A DNA stretch of 10,004 nt from assembly GCF_002835825.1 (NCBI RefSeq), contig NZ_PIZH01000036.1:1-10004 (forward strand), in the 5' to 3' direction. The position numbers and the translations under genes were made by a program. Positions 1 to 7,459 of this stretch are shown piece after piece (position 1 is the first letter of the stretch; each line of letters opens with the position of its first letter). A model generated the notes under the pieces. It had not been told where the DNA came from. It searched no databases and saw nothing but the letters and a program-made list of their open reading frames with translations. Origin of the DNA: Methanoregula sp. (lineage in GTDB: Archaea > Halobacteriota > Methanomicrobia > Methanomicrobiales > Methanospirillaceae).

Positions 1-9
1 TAAAAATTT

Positions 10-60
10 ACCTCCCCCATCAGACGTGAAAATGGCGTTTTTCTCAAAATTATTCCCTCA
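10..60 (-). promoter_or_regulatory. Possible promoter and ribosome site of a gene off the left edge
   Basis: Read on the minus strand, an A/T-rich box AATAATTTT (about 54-46) is followed roughly 30-35 nt later by a strong ribosome site GGAGGT (15-10). The eight bases after it and the final A at position 1 would place an ATG at the edge with ideal spacing. This suggests that a minus-strand gene starts at or just beyond position 1. The start codon is not visible, and a weaker alternative ATG lies at 20-18, before the ribosome site. Confidence 0.35.
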
Positions 61-312
61 TTTTCCGGATTTATTCCCTCCGAGCCCGGAACAGATGCCA
101 AACGGAGCCCTGTACGGGCCCGGAATGGGGTATCCCGAGGGGGGCTCTTTACCTGGACGGGGGGTTCCAAAACAAGACCCCTGGCAATTGATGGGAGGTC
201 TTCCTGCCTTGTTACGTATGGGGACCTAAAGTGAAGGCACGATGATCTCAGTTCCGGCCGGGACTGTGTCCCTTACGCAAAAGGAATGGTGGCGCTGGGA
301 AAATTGTTCCGG

Positions 313-340
313 AGTATTTAGAGAAAAATTTTAAAAAATG
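313..340 (-). terminator. U-rich terminator of the lonB operon
   Basis: Just past the stop codon of the BofA-family gene (350-352), the minus-strand transcript would contain two U-runs: six U at 338-333 and five U at 328-324, separated by AAAA. Archaeal RNA polymerase commonly terminates at such T-tracts without a hairpin. The position at the end of the four-gene minus-strand operon fits termination. Confidence 0.55.
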
Positions 341-349
341 TCCGGTTTT

Positions 350-613
350 TCAGATCGTAATCCCGAGAATCCCGAGCAGCATCAGGATCAGGACGCCGGG
401 GATCCCGCCGATTGCGCAGATAAGGAGGGTTGCGACATCGTACCCGAGGTCGGGCTTTCCCATCCACTGCATCACGTGGAGGAAGTTGACCAGGAAGAGG
501 CCGACAAGACCACAGATAGCATTCACGACAAGGACCGAGAGCTGTTTCACGAGAAACCAGACAATAGCAACGATGGCGACAACGAGAATGATGGCAACGA
601 GGATGTTGGTCAT
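350..613 (-). CDS. BofA-family small membrane protein
   Basis: An 87-aa hydrophobic protein that resembles the pro-sigma-K processing inhibitor BofA family, best in the C-terminal part, where AIGGIPGVLILMLLGILGI (67-85) is the signature. Predicted membrane segments are at about 2-22, 27-46 and 62-85, with a short polar loop around 47-60 (MQWMGKPDLGYD). In Bacillus, BofA holds the intramembrane protease SpoIVFB inactive. Archaea do not sporulate, so the archaeal role is unknown. The gene starts 15 nt after the pmbA stop, with a modest purine-rich ribosome site (AAGGAAAGGG) around that stop, so it should be co-transcribed with lonB, tldD and pmbA. This suggests, as inference only, a role near membrane proteolysis. 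The length is typical for the family. Confidence 0.75.
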   Translation of the reverse strand: MTNILVAIILVVAIVAIVWFLVKQLSVLVVNAICGLVGLFLVNFLHVMQWMGKPDLGYDVATLLICAIGGIPGVLILMLLGILGITI

Positions 614-628
614 GCAAAAACCCTTTCC

Positions 629-1915
629 TTATTTACCAATGATATGCTGTTTCTTTATCCTTACGGACGGGAGGATCAGGGATCCGATAGTCCGGGATTT
701 ACGGCTCAGCCCGGCAATCTGGTGCTGGAGATCGAAGATATTCCCCGAGAGCATGGCGCTCCGGATCGGTTCCTGGAACTCCCCTCCTTCACGGAAGAAC
801 GCATTGGAGAGCTCGACCGAGAACTCGCCGCTCATCGGGTTTGCCGTATGGGCCCCGACCACGTTGTGCACGAATACGACCCGTTCGTCGTCAACGGTAT
901 CCCGTTTCCCGTCAACAACGAAGTTGTGGTGGCCGATGGACGGGGACCCTCCGTACCCGCCCCTGACCGCGTTTGCCGTGCTCTCTTTCCCGTACCGGTA
1001 CGCCGTCTTCAGGTCGTAGGCGAAGGCACTCAGGATACCATCGCGGACGAAATCGATCCGCTGTGTCGGCATCCCTTCTGCATCCCAGCGGCTGCTGCCA
1101 TCTGCCCCGGGGAGGTGCGGGTCATCGTACATCGAGATGAGCGGGTTTGCGACCTTTTGCCCGAGACAGCCTGCAAGTCGCGAACGTTTGGCATGGACAT
1201 TCCGGCCGCTCAGGGCGGGAACAAAGACCGTCCCCAGCAATTCGGCATAAGCAAGGGGGGAGAGGAGGATATCGTAATCACCGGTCGGAATATCCTTTCC
1301 CTTTGCGGATTCGCAGGCAAAGAACGTTGCCCGCTCGCCAACCGTAGCCGGGTCGACGCGGTCCAGTGCCCACGAGTGATCGAACTCGTATCCCGTGGAC
1401 TGCCCGTGGATGGCTTCAAGCGAGAGGGAGACCGAGGTATGGCGGCTGGTGTACCGCACACCCTTGCTGCTTGCAAGGGTCACTTCAAGGGCCGAAACTC
1501 CCGCTGATCCCGAGGTCACTTCCGCCGGGTGCTCTGCAGCACCCTCCAGCATGGCCTCCAGGAGTTTTCCGGCAGTTCCGGGACCTACATCCAGCGAACG
1601 ATCAAACGAGAGCGAAGTCTGGTCGAGCGGCTCCGGCCCGGGAAGCCCTTTCCATTCCTGCGGCGTGGCAAGGTTCCCGCTTGCAATCGCTGCCTTCAGG
1701 CACTCGTGCCACCGCCCGGGATCGCTGGTGCTGGACGATCCGATCCGTCCCTTATGGATCGTGCGGATGCCAAGGCCGCAGTCCTCCGATGTCGATGCAT
1801 GGCTCACCTTTTTCTTTCGTAAATCAGCGGAGACGCTGGTGCCCACTACGTAAAAGACCTCGACTTCGTCAACGCTCTTCTCCGCTTCCCGGATCAGCTG
1901 GTCAATCCATTCCAT
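629..1915 (-). CDS. pmbA: TldE/PmbA-family peptidase subunit
   Basis: A 428-aa protein of the TldD/PmbA (peptidase U62) family and the TldE-like partner of the gene upstream. In characterised bacteria TldD and TldE form a heterodimer that degrades unfolded peptides and matures microcin B17. TldE lacks the metal-binding HExxxH motif, and none is present here, as expected. Family features are the N-terminal domain (about 1-200), the FVPALSGRNVHAKRS region (231-245) and the C-terminal core with RIDFVRDGILSAFAYD (286-301). I chose the ATG at 1915 (MEWIDQL) because it sits inside the tldD stop region behind GGTGGG. The frame stays open to a TTG at 1936, which would add seven unlikely residues (MMRWWVA). 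It overlaps tldD by 14 nt, implying translational coupling. Confidence 0.9.
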   Translation of the reverse strand: MEWIDQLIREAEKSVDEVEVFYVVGTSVSADLRKKKVSHASTSEDCGLGIRTIHKGRIGSSSTSDPGRWHECLKAAIASGNLATPQEWKGLPGPEPLDQTSLSFDRSLDVGPGTAGKLLEAMLEGAAEHPAEVTSGSAGVSALEVTLASSKGVRYTSRHTSVSLSLEAIHGQSTGYEFDHSWALDRVDPATVGERATFFACESAKGKDIPTGDYDILLSPLAYAELLGTVFVPALSGRNVHAKRSRLAGCLGQKVANPLISMYDDPHLPGADGSSRWDAEGMPTQRIDFVRDGILSAFAYDLKTAYRYGKESTANAVRGGYGGSPSIGHHNFVVDGKRDTVDDERVVFVHNVVGAHTANPMSGEFSVELSNAFFREGGEFQEPIRSAMLSGNIFDLQHQIAGLSRKSRTIGSLILPSVRIKKQHIIGK

Positions 1916-3233
1916 TGCCACCCACCACCGCATCAACTAAGAGAACATGGGGAGCACCGTCGCTCACGGGAACACTCTGGCCGCCCTTCCCACAGTACCC
2001 GGGACTCATCTTCCGGTCATTTCCGCAGAGCACGATCTGGTGCAGGGTCGAGAGGATCTCGCCCGACAGGGAGACGTCGCGGACCATCTTCGTGCATTCA
2101 CCGTTTTCGACAAGATAGCCGTACTCCGCGTTGAACTGGAAGACACCCCTGCCCGGGTCGACCTGCCCCCCGCGGGAGCCTGCAAGGAAGATCCCGTTTT
2201 TGCATTCGGCAAAGATCTCCTCCCTGGAGGAATCGCCGTTCTCGATGAACGTGTTGCTCATCCGCACCAGCGGGGGCTCTCCCGGCATGGCGCGGGCATG
2301 GCCGGCAACGCCGTTCCCGACGGCCAGGAGCGACTCGCGATTATGGAGGAAGGCGTTGACCACGCCGCGCCGGATGATCTCGGTCCGTGCAACGGCAACT
2401 CCCTCCGCATCAACGGGGTCGAACCCAAACTCGCAGAGACTGGGATCGTCAACGATCGTCAGGGTCTCGTTCCCGATGCGTTCCCCGGCCCTCCCCTTCA
2501 GTACGGAACTCCCTTCCTGTATGAGGTCGCCTTCGCTCGCGTGGCCCACGGCTTCATGGGCAAAGACCCCGGCCAGTTCAGGATCGAGCACTGCCCGCAT
2601 CTTCCCGCCTTTCGCAGCCACCGCGTCCAACAGGGACACGGCGGTCTCTGCCGCTTTCCTGCCCACGTCCTGCCGGTGCCGGAGATTGAAGCCGTGGATG
2701 GAGTGCTCCCGCTCATATCCCATCTGGATATTGCCATTCCGCGATGCCACAGCAAGGACATTAAACCCTGATCGCCCCATCGCATACGTAAACTCATTGC
2801 CGGAACTGTCGGAGAAGCGGACCTGCTCGAACTTCTCGATGTAGTTCGCCCGCCGGTTGACGATAAGCGGGAGCGTGGCACTCTTCTCGATCTCTGCAAG
2901 GAGTGCGGATTTCTCTTCAAGGCCAATCTCCCGCGGGTCCTCCTTCAGGGGCGGAACGGGCAACTGGCTCCGGGTCACATCGCCGAGGGCGACCTGCTCC
3001 TCCGTAATCACGGCAAGGCGGGCCGCCCGTTCCAGCAGCGCGTCGAATTTCCGTCCGGTGCAGGGAGTAAAATTGTCGATCTGGAGCACGCCCCACCCGG
3101 ACCGGACAAGGACCCGGAGGATTGCCTTGTTGAAAAATGAAGTCCCGGCGGACTCGACGACGCCGTTGTCAATGTCGATGTGCGTGACCTCACCGGTCAC
3201 GTGCCTCAGGTCGTAGTAGGAGATGGCGTCCAT
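1902..3233 (-). CDS. tldD: TldD-family metalloprotease subunit
   Basis: A 443-aa cytoplasmic zinc metalloprotease subunit of the TldD/PmbA family. The metal-binding helix HEAVGH is at residues 226-231 (H226, E227, H231), followed by SEGD. The C-terminal motif with C414 (GYCGKGGQSVP, 412-422) probably supplies the third metal ligand. With TldE it should form a peptidase that takes extended, unfolded chains into a closed cavity. The ATG at 3233 lies only 5 nt after the lonB stop, and the 3' end overlaps pmbA by 14 nt, so the pair is made together. No clear Shine-Dalgarno site precedes the start, so translation may be coupled to lonB. Length is normal for the family and nothing looks broken. Confidence 0.93.
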   Translation of the reverse strand: MDAISYYDLRHVTGEVTHIDIDNGVVESAGTSFFNKAILRVLVRSGWGVLQIDNFTPCTGRKFDALLERAARLAVITEEQVALGDVTRSQLPVPPLKEDPREIGLEEKSALLAEIEKSATLPLIVNRRANYIEKFEQVRFSDSSGNEFTYAMGRSGFNVLAVASRNGNIQMGYEREHSIHGFNLRHRQDVGRKAAETAVSLLDAVAAKGGKMRAVLDPELAGVFAHEAVGHASEGDLIQEGSSVLKGRAGERIGNETLTIVDDPSLCEFGFDPVDAEGVAVARTEIIRRGVVNAFLHNRESLLAVGNGVAGHARAMPGEPPLVRMSNTFIENGDSSREEIFAECKNGIFLAGSRGGQVDPGRGVFQFNAEYGYLVENGECTKMVRDVSLSGEILSTLHQIVLCGNDRKMSPGYCGKGGQSVPVSDGAPHVLLVDAVVGGNGMD

Positions 3234-3238
3234 CGCAT

Positions 3239-5209
3239 TCAGGCCGTTGTCGGGTTGATCTCCGGCGCTTCTGCGATCATTGCAGTGGACCGCATCGCCA
3301 TCTTCTTGAGCTTGGTGAGGAACCCGTCGGAGTTCTCCGGCACGAGCGCGATCTTCAGGACATCGTCGATGTTGTCGACCGGAATGATCGTGACAAGGGA
3401 CTTGTAGCGCTCCTCGATGAGGACATCCCCGATGTTCATCCGCGGGATGAGGACGGTCTTGATCCCGGATTTTGCTGCTGCCTCGATTTTGTAGGTAACG
3501 CCCCCGACCGGGAGGACATCCCCGCGGACCGAGAGCGAGCCGGTCATCGCAAGGTCCTGGCGGACCGGAATACCTTCGATGGCGCTGACCACCGCAGTCG
3601 CGACGCTGATCGAGGCCGAGTCACCCTCGACACCCATGTAGGTGCCGATGAACTGGATGTGGATATCGATGTTCTTGACGTCCTTACCGGTGAATTTTTT
3701 CAGGAGGGCACTGACGTTCTTGATCGACTCCTGCGCAATCTCCTTGAGCATTCCGGTAGCGATCACAGTGCCGCTGGCTCCCTGTGCCGGGGTCACTTCC
3801 GCCATGATGGGGAGGACCGACCCGGCATCGCTGCCAGTGACGGCAAGCCCGTTCACGCGGCCGACCCGGGTACCTTCTACAACCGTCATCTCGTACTCGC
3901 GCAGGTGCCGGGTGATCTCGTCCGAGACCTGGTCCTCGATGGACCGTGCGGTCTTCTTTGCCGTGATGACATGTGCAGCCGTTGCAATCGGGGCATTCTC
4001 CTGCCTCGCGATATCCCCGGCAACGCGGATCAGGCCGCCCATGTCACGGAGCTTTAAGGTCAGGTGGTCCTTGCGGTTCGAGCGCCGGCGGGCTTCGCGG
4101 ATGATCTCATCGATGCCGCTCTGGTCGAAGTGCGGGATCTTGCCATCGTTCTTTACCTCCTGGGCAATGAACCGGACGTACTTCTGCCGGTTCTCGGGAG
4201 TGTCATCCATGCTCTCGGCCATGTAGACTTCGTACCCGTACCCCCGGATACGGGACCGGAGTGCCGGGTGCATCCCCTGGATTGCGTCGATATTGCCTGC
4301 TGCAATCATCACGAACTTACAGGGAACCGGCTCCGTCCGGACCATGGCACCGCTCGACCGCTCGCTCTGGCCGGTGATGGGGAATTCCCCTTCCTGCAGG
4401 GCCGTGAGCAGGTTCTGCTGGGAGTGCGGGTCCAGCGTGTTGATCTCATCGATAAAGAGGACACCGCCGTTCGAGCGGTGGATAGCCCCTGCCTCGACCC
4501 GGTCATGCGCCGGGGTCTCAAGGCCGCCGCTCTGGAAGGGGTCGTGCCGGACATCGCCCAGAAGAGCGCCGGCGTGGGAGCCCGTGCCGTCAATGAAAGG
4601 GGCGATGTTCTTGGTGTCATTGGAGACAAGAAGCTTGGGCACCATCGCTTCTTCCCTGGGAGTCGAGTACCGCAGGGCCATGAAGACAAATGCCCCGGCG
4701 ATCAGCCCCATCAGCAGCTGCATGGTGATGATGGCATACCCGGCAATGCCGAGCATGAGGAGCATCATGAGAGTCTGCCGGAACTGGGACTTCTTCTTGG
4801 CCTCGGCCTTGTGGGCACCAACGATCTGCTTGCCCCTGCCCCCGGCAACAGTCCGGATGACCGGGTTGTTGGAGTCATCGGAGTTCGGGTACACGAGGAT
4901 GTCCTGCAGCTCTTCCTTGGGCAGGAGTTCGGCCATCGCCTTTGCAAGCATGGACTTGCCGGTACCGGGACTGCCGATCATCATCACGTGCCGGCGCTGG
5001 ATCGCCGCTTTCCGGATGACCTCGACCGCACGCTCCTGGCCGATCACCTGGTCGATCAGCGACGCAGGCACTTCAATCAGCGATGATGTTGCAACTTCGC
5101 CCTCCGGCGTTGCCGCTGGTGCGGTTGCCGGGGAAGGGGAGACCCCGGGAGCCGCAGCTTCCGGTTGTACCGGCTCTTCCGGGAGTGGTTGTTCTGGTGC
5201 ACTTTCCAT
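3239..5209 (-). CDS. lonB: Archaeal membrane-bound ATP-dependent protease LonB
   Basis: A 656-aa LonB protease that unfolds and degrades proteins at the cytoplasmic face of the membrane. Domains in order are a Pro/Ala/Glu-rich N-terminal stretch (1-42), an AAA+ module with Walker A GSPGTGKS (79-86), an inserted membrane hairpin (about 144-180), Walker B LFIDEI (251-256), and an arginine-rich alpha subdomain (about 340-420). The S16 protease domain follows (about 440-625), with catalytic S531 in GDSAS and K574 in [10 protein letters not shown]. The Ser-Lys spacing of 43 residues equals that of characterised archaeal LonB enzymes as I recall them. It is the first gene of a minus-strand operon with tldD, pmbA and a BofA-family gene. 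The ATG at 5209 gives the usual family length, apart from the longer acidic and proline-rich N terminus. A GAGGG lies about 10 nt upstream. Confidence 0.96.
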   Translation of the reverse strand: MESAPEQPLPEEPVQPEAAAPGVSPSPATAPAATPEGEVATSSLIEVPASLIDQVIGQERAVEVIRKAAIQRRHVMMIGSPGTGKSMLAKAMAELLPKEELQDILVYPNSDDSNNPVIRTVAGGRGKQIVGAHKAEAKKKSQFRQTLMMLLMLGIAGYAIITMQLLMGLIAGAFVFMALRYSTPREEAMVPKLLVSNDTKNIAPFIDGTGSHAGALLGDVRHDPFQSGGLETPAHDRVEAGAIHRSNGGVLFIDEINTLDPHSQQNLLTALQEGEFPITGQSERSSGAMVRTEPVPCKFVMIAAGNIDAIQGMHPALRSRIRGYGYEVYMAESMDDTPENRQKYVRFIAQEVKNDGKIPHFDQSGIDEIIREARRRSNRKDHLTLKLRDMGGLIRVAGDIARQENAPIATAAHVITAKKTARSIEDQVSDEITRHLREYEMTVVEGTRVGRVNGLAVTGSDAGSVLPIMAEVTPAQGASGTVIATGMLKEIAQESIKNVSALLKKFTGKDVKNIDIHIQFIGTYMGVEGDSASISVATAVVSAIEGIPVRQDLAMTGSLSVRGDVLPVGGVTYKIEAAAKSGIKTVLIPRMNIGDVLIEERYKSLVTIIPVDNIDDVLKIALVPENSDGFLTKLKKMAMRSTAMIAEAPEINPTTA

Positions 5210-5258
5210 GACGATGATGCCCTCTATGGATGGATTTTCATATACAATGTCTCATGCA

Positions 5259-5270
5259 AGTTTAAGTACT
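5259..5270 (-). promoter_or_regulatory. Probable TATA box of the lonB operon
   Basis: On the minus strand AGTACTTAAACT resembles an archaeal TATA element and follows a purine-rich BRE-like GAAAG. Initiation about 25 nt downstream would fall near 5238 and give a 5' leader of roughly 30 nt before the lonB ATG at 5209. A second A/T-rich box, TGTATATG (about 5249-5242), lies closer to the gene and is an alternative. Confidence 0.45.
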
Positions 5271-5356
5271 TTCAGCTGATTGCACGACTCCTTGCGCCGG
5301 GACCTTGACGTTCACGGGGTTGTATCATCCGGTTCATTAATCAGTAGTTCTCCAGC

Positions 5357-5393
5357 CGGAAAACCAATCGGAAAACTACAATACGGTTTATCT
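5357..5393 (+). promoter_or_regulatory. Candidate prs promoter with short direct repeat
   Basis: Two copies of CGGAAAAC (5357-5364 and 5369-5376), 12 bases apart start to start, lie just before an A/T-rich GTTTATCT (5386-5393) that could serve as the TATA box. Initiation would fall near 5414-5416, leaving about 30 nt before the prs ATG at 5447. The repeat sits where a BRE or a transcription-factor site would be expected. The box is only a moderate match to TTTATATA. Confidence 0.35.
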
Positions 5394-5446
5394 CCATGTA
5401 CTTGGTTGATAAGCGCCGGCCAGGCACCGGAGCGGGGAACAATATT

Positions 5447-6295
5447 ATGAAAGTGATATGTACAGAACGGTCGCAGGTGCTCGGTGCCCGGGTTGCACTG
5501 GCACTGAAGGTCCCGGTTGCCAGTGTAGCATTTTCCCGGTTTCCCGATGGCGAGCAGTACCTTGTGGCTGGCGATCTTGATGACGAGACACTGATCGTTG
5601 CAAGCGTTGTTGACAACGATGCACTCGTCCAGCTGATGCTTCTTGCCGATGCCTGTGAGTCCTCTCGTACACGCCTTGTGCTCCCCTACATGGCCTATGC
5701 GCGCCAGGACAAGCAGTTCAAGAAGGGAGAGCCGCTCTCGGCACGTGCTGTTGCACGAGCGCTCAGCCGGAGCGTGGCGGAGGTCATCACCGTCAACATC
5801 CACGATCCGGCGGTGCTGGAGCACTTCACGGTCCCGGCCCGGAACATCTCCATTGCAGCGGAGATCGGGGCCTATGTCGGGACACTCGGCCTGAACAATC
5901 CCCTCATCCTGGCACCGGACGACGGGGCCCTTGCATTTGCCGGGCAGGTCGCGGCAACTGGCGGGTGGGAGTACGACCACCTGGACAAGACGCGGCTCTC
6001 CGGTGTCGAGGTCCGTATGGCCCCGAAGAATGTCTGCGCGGCCTCCCGCCCGGTCGTCATCGTCGATGATATCATCTCGACCGGGGGCACGATCGCAACG
6101 GCCGCGGGTATGCTCTACCAGCAGGGAGCAACCGATGTGTATGCTGCCTGCGTCCATGGGGTGCTGACCGGCGGCGCCTATGCACGGCTGATCGCTGCAG
6201 GCGTCCGCGATGTCATCAGCAGCGACACGATCGAGCGGGGCTGCAGCAGGGTTTCGGCTGCCAGGATCATTGCAGCGGCAGTAAGAAACCCCTGA
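5447..6295 (+). CDS. prs: Ribose-phosphate pyrophosphokinase
   Basis: A 282-aa cytoplasmic PRPP synthetase that makes 5-phosphoribosyl diphosphate from ribose 5-phosphate and ATP, the precursor for nucleotides, histidine and tryptophan. In methanogens PRPP also feeds methanopterin synthesis. Seen motifs are FPDGE (32-36), the ATP-site YARQDK (84-89), NIHDPAVLEHF (117-127) in the position of the family's NxH segment, and the PRPP loop VVIVDDIISTGGT (203-215). The short length fits the compact archaeal form. The ATG at 5447 (MKVICTERS) matches the usual family start. An upstream in-frame ATG at 5396 would add 17 non-family residues and would lie before the likely transcription start. The gene is divergent from lonB and 50 nt upstream of nob1, probably co-transcribed with it. 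Confidence 0.95.
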   Translation: MKVICTERSQVLGARVALALKVPVASVAFSRFPDGEQYLVAGDLDDETLIVASVVDNDALVQLMLLADACESSRTRLVLPYMAYARQDKQFKKGEPLSARAVARALSRSVAEVITVNIHDPAVLEHFTVPARNISIAAEIGAYVGTLGLNNPLILAPDDGALAFAGQVAATGGWEYDHLDKTRLSGVEVRMAPKNVCAASRPVVIVDDIISTGGTIATAAGMLYQQGATDVYAACVHGVLTGGAYARLIAAGVRDVISSDTIERGCSRVSAARIIAAAVRNP

Positions 6296-6345
6296 ACCAT
6301 GCCTGTGTGTCTGATCCCCATCCTATCCTGCCGGGACTCTTCACT

Positions 6346-6801
6346 ATGAAGGCCGTCCTTGATGCCAGTGTCTTCTTTTCTGATATCCCGTTAGAGGGGG
6401 AACTCTTCACAACACCCTCCGTCTGCGATGAGCTCGTTGATATCCGGGCAAAAGGGAACTTCGAGAAGCATTGTACTGCGGGACTTACCGTTGTCACCCC
6501 GTCACGGGAGAGCCTCCAGGCTGTGGACCGGGCAGCGGAGAAGAGCCGGGACCGCGCTGTAATCTCCGGGACCGACAGGGATCTCCTCGCCCTTGCAAAG
6601 GAGATTGGCGGCGTGCTGTATACAGATGATTTTCCTATCCAGAACGTTGCGGGGGTTCTCGGCGTTGAGACACACCCCATCCTTCAGAGAAAAGCACGGC
6701 CGGTCCGCTGGAAGTACCGTTGCACGGGCTGCGGCCGGTATTACAGTCATGACGGCGAGTGCCTGGTCTGCGGCGCAGCGATTAAAAGAAAACTTAAATA
6801 G
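6346..6801 (+). CDS. nob1: Ribosome maturation endonuclease NOB1 (PIN domain and zinc ribbon)
   Basis: A 151-aa endonuclease expected to cut pre-16S rRNA at the 3' end of the mature molecule during small-subunit assembly. The PIN domain occupies about 1-105, with acidic metal-site candidates D6 (VLDAS), E29, D77/D79 and D94/D95 (YTDDF). A C-terminal zinc ribbon follows with C126xxC129 and C139xxC142, then a basic tail (KRKLK). This PIN-plus-ribbon order is diagnostic for archaeal NOB1. I chose the ATG at 6346 because MKAVLDAS is the natural PIN start. The frame stays open to a GTG at 6307, which would add 13 residues without a visible ribosome site. No promoter is evident between prs and nob1, so they are probably one transcript. 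Confidence 0.93.
   Translation: MKAVLDASVFFSDIPLEGELFTTPSVCDELVDIRAKGNFEKHCTAGLTVVTPSRESLQAVDRAAEKSRDRAVISGTDRDLLALAKEIGGVLYTDDFPIQNVAGVLGVETHPILQRKARPVRWKYRCTGCGRYYSHDGECLVCGAAIKRKLK
6793..6800 (+). promoter_or_regulatory. TATA box of gfcR inside the 3' end of nob1
   Basis: CTTAAATA, preceded by an A-rich BRE-like AAAAGAAAA, overlaps the last codons and stop of nob1. Initiation about 25 nt downstream falls at 6821-6823, essentially on the gfcR ATG. A leaderless gfcR transcript is therefore predicted. Confidence 0.55.
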
Positions 6802-6822
6802 CTGCCAGAAGAGCTTTTGTGC

Positions 6823-7428
6823 ATGTCTTCGTTAGACGATCTGATTGGGAAGGCCAAGGTGCTCCTTTCAGAAGGGCACAGCCCGGGTCAGATTGCAGAT
6901 GAACTTTCCCTTTCCATGGAAACGGTGACGTGGCTGCTCACGCAGGCCAAGGGTACGTCCGCACCAAAGGATGTCCATATCGACTGGACCGCAGTTTCGA
7001 GCCACGCTCCCATGCTCGAAGAGACTGCCCTGATGCTCCTGAACCGGTACTACCAGTCCCAGAAGGAGACTGCCGCGGGGTCGCCGGTGGCCGATGTGAT
7101 CGTTGGTATTGCTCTTTCGGGCATCCCGCTGGCCACACTCATTGCGGTCCAGGAGGCCGCCCAGCTGGCAATCTACCACCCGGCAAAACAGAGCCAGAGC
7201 GAAAAGCCCACGGGGTCGATCAGCGGGAACTTCGCACCGGTCACCGGCCAGCGCTGTATCATCATCGACGATGTCATCACCTCCGGCAATACCATGAAGG
7301 AAGTTGTCCGGTACCTCAAGAAGCACAACGCTACCCCTGTAGCCATCTGGGTCATCTTTGACAAGCGCGGGATCAAGGATATCGATGGCGTGCCGGTCTA
7401 TTCACTGTATAAGGTATCTCCGGTGTAG
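6823..7428 (+). CDS. gfcR: GfcR-type regulator: HTH plus phosphoribosyltransferase-fold domain
   Basis: A 201-aa protein of the orotate-phosphoribosyltransferase-like GfcR family. The N terminus carries a helix-turn-helix (about 18-44, [17 protein letters not shown]) for DNA binding. The C-terminal PRT fold (about 60-200) keeps an intact PRPP-binding motif [13 protein letters not shown] (145-157). In haloarchaea GfcR activates sugar-catabolism genes; the targets in a methanogen are not known. The fold suggests that PRPP or a phosphorylated sugar is sensed. The ATG at 6823 is preferred over an in-frame TTG at 6817, and no strong ribosome site precedes it, consistent with a leaderless mRNA. The gene follows prs and nob1, so a PRPP-fold regulator lies near the PRPP producer. 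It is probably a regulator rather than an enzyme, but catalysis cannot be excluded. Confidence 0.88.
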   Translation: MSSLDDLIGKAKVLLSEGHSPGQIADELSLSMETVTWLLTQAKGTSAPKDVHIDWTAVSSHAPMLEETALMLLNRYYQSQKETAAGSPVADVIVGIALSGIPLATLIAVQEAAQLAIYHPAKQSQSEKPTGSISGNFAPVTGQRCIIIDDVITSGNTMKEVVRYLKKHNATPVAIWVIFDKRGIKDIDGVPVYSLYKVSPV

Positions 7429-7459
7429 GTCATTCCTTTTCCGGGCCCACACCACATTA

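Larger units (their letters stand above)
1..349. other. Intergenic region without a convincing gene
   Basis: This stretch lies downstream of the minus-strand BofA-family gene. It contains that operon's U-rich terminator (about 313-340), an imperfect hairpin (AAGACC at 174-179 with GGTCTT at 197-202), a near-palindrome at 249-266, and a possible minus-strand promoter and ribosome site at 10-60. A GTG-initiated frame at 26-229 is proline/glycine-rich, has no ribosome site and matches no family I recognise, so I do not call it. No RNA gene is recognisable. Confidence 0.6.

Noticed and set aside
26..229. A 67-codon plus-strand frame in the left intergenic region
   Set aside because: It starts with GTG without a ribosome site, is proline/glycine-rich, and has no recognisable family or promoter.
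338..1507. Long plus-strand open frame (389 codons) opposite the BofA-family gene and pmbA
   Set aside because: It is a GC-driven antisense shadow: it lies across two genes with clear family motifs, and its product looks like no known protein.
4064..5086. Long plus-strand open frames (340 and 328 codons) opposite lonB
   Set aside because: They are antisense to the conserved AAA+ domain. Lack of stops follows from the GC-rich codon positions of lonB.
5312..6157. Minus-strand open frame of 281 codons opposite prs
   Set aside because: It is antisense to a fully intact PRPP synthetase, is cysteine/histidine-rich, and has no ribosome site.
6307..6345. Upstream GTG start for nob1 adding 13 residues
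   Set aside because: There is no ribosome site, and the added residues precede the natural start of the PIN fold.
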